Source: an uncultured Roseicyclus sp.
GTDB taxonomy: Bacteria > Pseudomonadota > Alphaproteobacteria > Rhodobacterales > Rhodobacteraceae
Assembly: GCF_937892565.1 (NCBI RefSeq)
Contig: NZ_CALAHQ010000094.1
Coordinates: 1-64,000, forward strand
Direction of reading: 5' to 3'
Length of the DNA stretch: 64,000 bases
Shown here: piece after piece, positions 63,004 to 64,000 of the stretch
How positions within the stretch are numbered: position 1 is the stretch's first letter
Layout of the letters: every line of letters starts with the position of its first letter
The notes under the pieces: generated by a model
What the model was told of the DNA's origin: nothing
The model's database searches: none
Seen by the model: the letters and a program-made list of their open reading frames with translations, nothing else
Translations under genes and position numbers: made by a program

Positions 63004-63333
63004 TTGAACAACGCAAAGATGTGGCTCGTGGTCAAACCGACCGTGGGCGTTCCCTTGTTTCTGGGCGCTGTGGCCGTGGGTTCTTTCGCCGTCCATGTGG
63101 CGGTCCTGAGCAACACGACATGGGTTGCCGATTTCCTGTCCGGCGCCTCCGCCGGCGGTAGCGCCGCGCTTCAGACCGAGCAGGCGATCTTGCCGGCATC
63201 GGCCGATGCGACAACCCTGCCCATGTATATCGAAACCCATGCCGACGGCACGCAAATGATGCGCGTGATCTTGCCCGACGGGCGCAGCGCAACACTGGTG
63301 ATGGACGATCTGACCCAAGCCGCGCTGCGGTAA
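63004..63333 (+). CDS. pucA: Light-harvesting LH2 alpha chain, extended
   Basis: Alpha polypeptide of the peripheral antenna. The first 47 residues align without gaps to PucA of Rhodobacter (MNNAKMWLVVKPTVGVPLFL, ligand His31, Trp40). Positions 44-45 are Phe-Leu; B850-type chains have Tyr-Tyr or Tyr-Trp there, and Phe-Leu is the known signature of blue-shifted (B800-820-like) LH2. About 60 more residues follow, with a predicted strand-rich end (LPMYIETHADGTQMMRVILP), instead of the usual short C-terminus. The start is TTG at 63004, 8 bases after AGGAGGG; a 3-codon out-of-frame ATG-TCT-TGA lies between. Whether the extension stays attached is unknown. Confidence 0.93.
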   Translation: MNNAKMWLVVKPTVGVPLFLGAVAVGSFAVHVAVLSNTTWVADFLSGASAGGSAALQTEQAILPASADATTLPMYIETHADGTQMMRVILPDGRSATLVMDDLTQAALR

Positions 63334-63353
63334 GGGGCCGATCCAATGCAGAA

Positions 63354-63373
63354 CGACCGTGACACACGGGTCG
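63354..63373 (+). other. Stem-loop between pucA and pucC
   Basis: CGACC-GTG (63354-63361) pairs with CAC-G-GGTCG (63365-63373) across an ACA loop with one bulged G. A hairpin here fits the known pattern of puf/puc operons, where one behind the antenna genes protects their mRNA and lowers expression of the downstream gene. Confidence 0.55.
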
Positions 63374-63453
63374 GAGGCCGCGGCTGATCCCGCACCCCCG
63401 ACCCGATCCCGGCCCGCCCCCGGCACATGGGCGAAATGGCATTCGGACATCCC

Positions 63454-64000
63454 ATGGCACGTTTCCGCGACACAGCGCTGAGCAAGATCCAGACCATCGG
63501 CCCGCGCTTTCTGCCCTTTGCGGATGTCGCGACCGAGGGGGTGCCCTTGTCGCGCCTGTTGCGGCTGTCACTGTTTCAGGTGACGGTCGGCATGGCGCTG
63601 GTGCTGCTGGTGGGCACGCTCAATCGCGTGATGATCGTGGAACTGGCCGTGCCTGCGACGCTGGTGGGGCTGATGATCGCGCTGCCGCTGGTCTTTGCCC
63701 CCTTTCGCGCGCTGATCGGCTACAGATCCGACATTCACCGATCCGCCCTTGGCTGGCGGCGCGTTCCCTACATCTGGAAAGGGACGATGCTGCAATTTGG
63801 CGGCTTTGCCATCATGCCCTTCGCGCTGTTGGTTCTTTCTGGCTATGATCAGGCGGCCGATGCGCCGGTCTGGATCGGCCAGTCAGCGGCGGCGCTGGCG
63901 TTCTTGCTGGTGGGCGCGGGCATTCACACGGTTCAGACCGTGGGGCTGGCACTGGCCACCGATCTGGTGTCGGTCGACGAACAGCCCAAGGTCGTGGGCC
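63454..64000 (+). CDS. pucC: LH2 assembly protein PucC, partial at window edge
   Basis: Membrane protein of the bacteriochlorophyll-delivery (BCD) family of MFS proteins, needed for LH2 assembly. Only the first 182 residues are in the window and the frame is open to its end. Typical sequence is RFLPFADVATEGVPLSRLLRLSLFQVTVGMALVLL, then NRVMIVELAVPATLVGLMIALPL and PFRALIGYRSDIHRSALGWRRVPYIWKGTMLQFGGFAIMPFALLVLSG. I chose ATG 63454 because MARF... is the usual N-terminus; in-frame ATGs at 63427 and 63436 are possible. It is the third gene of pucBAC. Confidence 0.9.
   Translation, partial: MARFRDTALSKIQTIGPRFLPFADVATEGVPLSRLLRLSLFQVTVGMALVLLVGTLNRVMIVELAVPATLVGLMIALPLVFAPFRALIGYRSDIHRSALGWRRVPYIWKGTMLQFGGFAIMPFALLVLSGYDQAADAPVWIGQSAAALAFLLVGAGIHTVQTVGLALATDLVSVDEQPKVVG

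Noticed and set aside
1-64000. tRNA genes, CRISPR array, prophage or IS element
   Set aside because: I looked for T-loop signatures, regularly spaced short repeats, terminal inverted repeats with transposase frames and phage gene runs, and saw none. A dedicated search (tRNAscan-SE, CRISPRCasFinder, ISfinder) would be decisive.

Overview
The window looks like a chromosomal segment of a high-GC, phototrophic member of the Rhodobacterales (Rhodobacter/Roseobacter relatives). Three things point there: the nifR3(dusB)-ntrB-ntrC-ntrY-ntrX gene order, several small families that I know mainly from Rhodobacteraceae (DUF6456, DUF6477, DUF6314-like), and a light-harvesting pucBAC operon at the right end behind two tandem PpsR/CrtJ-type boxes. 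Coding density is high. I see no tRNA, rRNA, insertion sequence, prophage or CRISPR array, and most genes are core functions.

Layout. 1-5.6 kb: lpdA, an MFS permease and uvrA. 5.8-10.8 kb: a reverse-strand RND efflux pair with operator-like half-sites upstream. 11-16.2 kb: a YfgM-like protein with a BamB-like lipoprotein, then reverse-strand ydcF-like, SRPBCC and guaA genes. 16.3-19.5 kb: a solitary MttB-family methyltransferase, a DUF6477 protein, and a DUF6456 HTH protein whose promoter region carries DnaA-box-like and CtrA-like sequences. 19.6-27.5 kb: lipA, two c-type cytochromes, hpt with a coupled small membrane protein, a COQ10-like protein, an isolated fliG-like gene, two small secreted proteins sharing a cysteine module, purB and a DUF6314-like protein. 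27.5-37 kb: the overlapping cinA-pgpA-ispDF operon diverging from dusB-ntrBC-ntrYX. 37-45.4 kb: a cytochrome P450, a TAXI-type TRAP transporter (fused permease plus binding protein) and a DctB/DctD-like two-component pair.

45.6-57.2 kb: a secreted repeat protein, tpiA, sufA/iscA- and sufT/paaD-like genes, a FadL-like porin with a clear terminator, a DMT permease, mazG, an M20 amidohydrolase, a flavin reductase, an agmatinase-like gene, an acyltransferase coupled to murI, and ccmE. 57.3-62.4 kb: an apparent sugar-acid catabolic locus with an enolase-superfamily dehydratase, a split ChrA-like transporter, an HpcH/HpaI aldolase, an Ldh-family dehydrogenase and a GntR regulator. 62.7-64 kb: the puc operon, with pucC cut by the window edge.

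The most interesting locus is puc. The LH2 alpha chain has Phe44-Leu45 where B850-type LH2 has two aromatic residues, the signature of blue-shifted (B800-820-like) complexes. It also has a C-terminal extension of about 55 residues and probably starts at TTG. Secondary points are a three-copy palindrome centred on TCGTACGA, the stem-loops between the TAXI binding protein and its permease, and the DnaA/CtrA-like promoter of the DUF6456 gene. I do not see a convincing wholly new multi-gene system.
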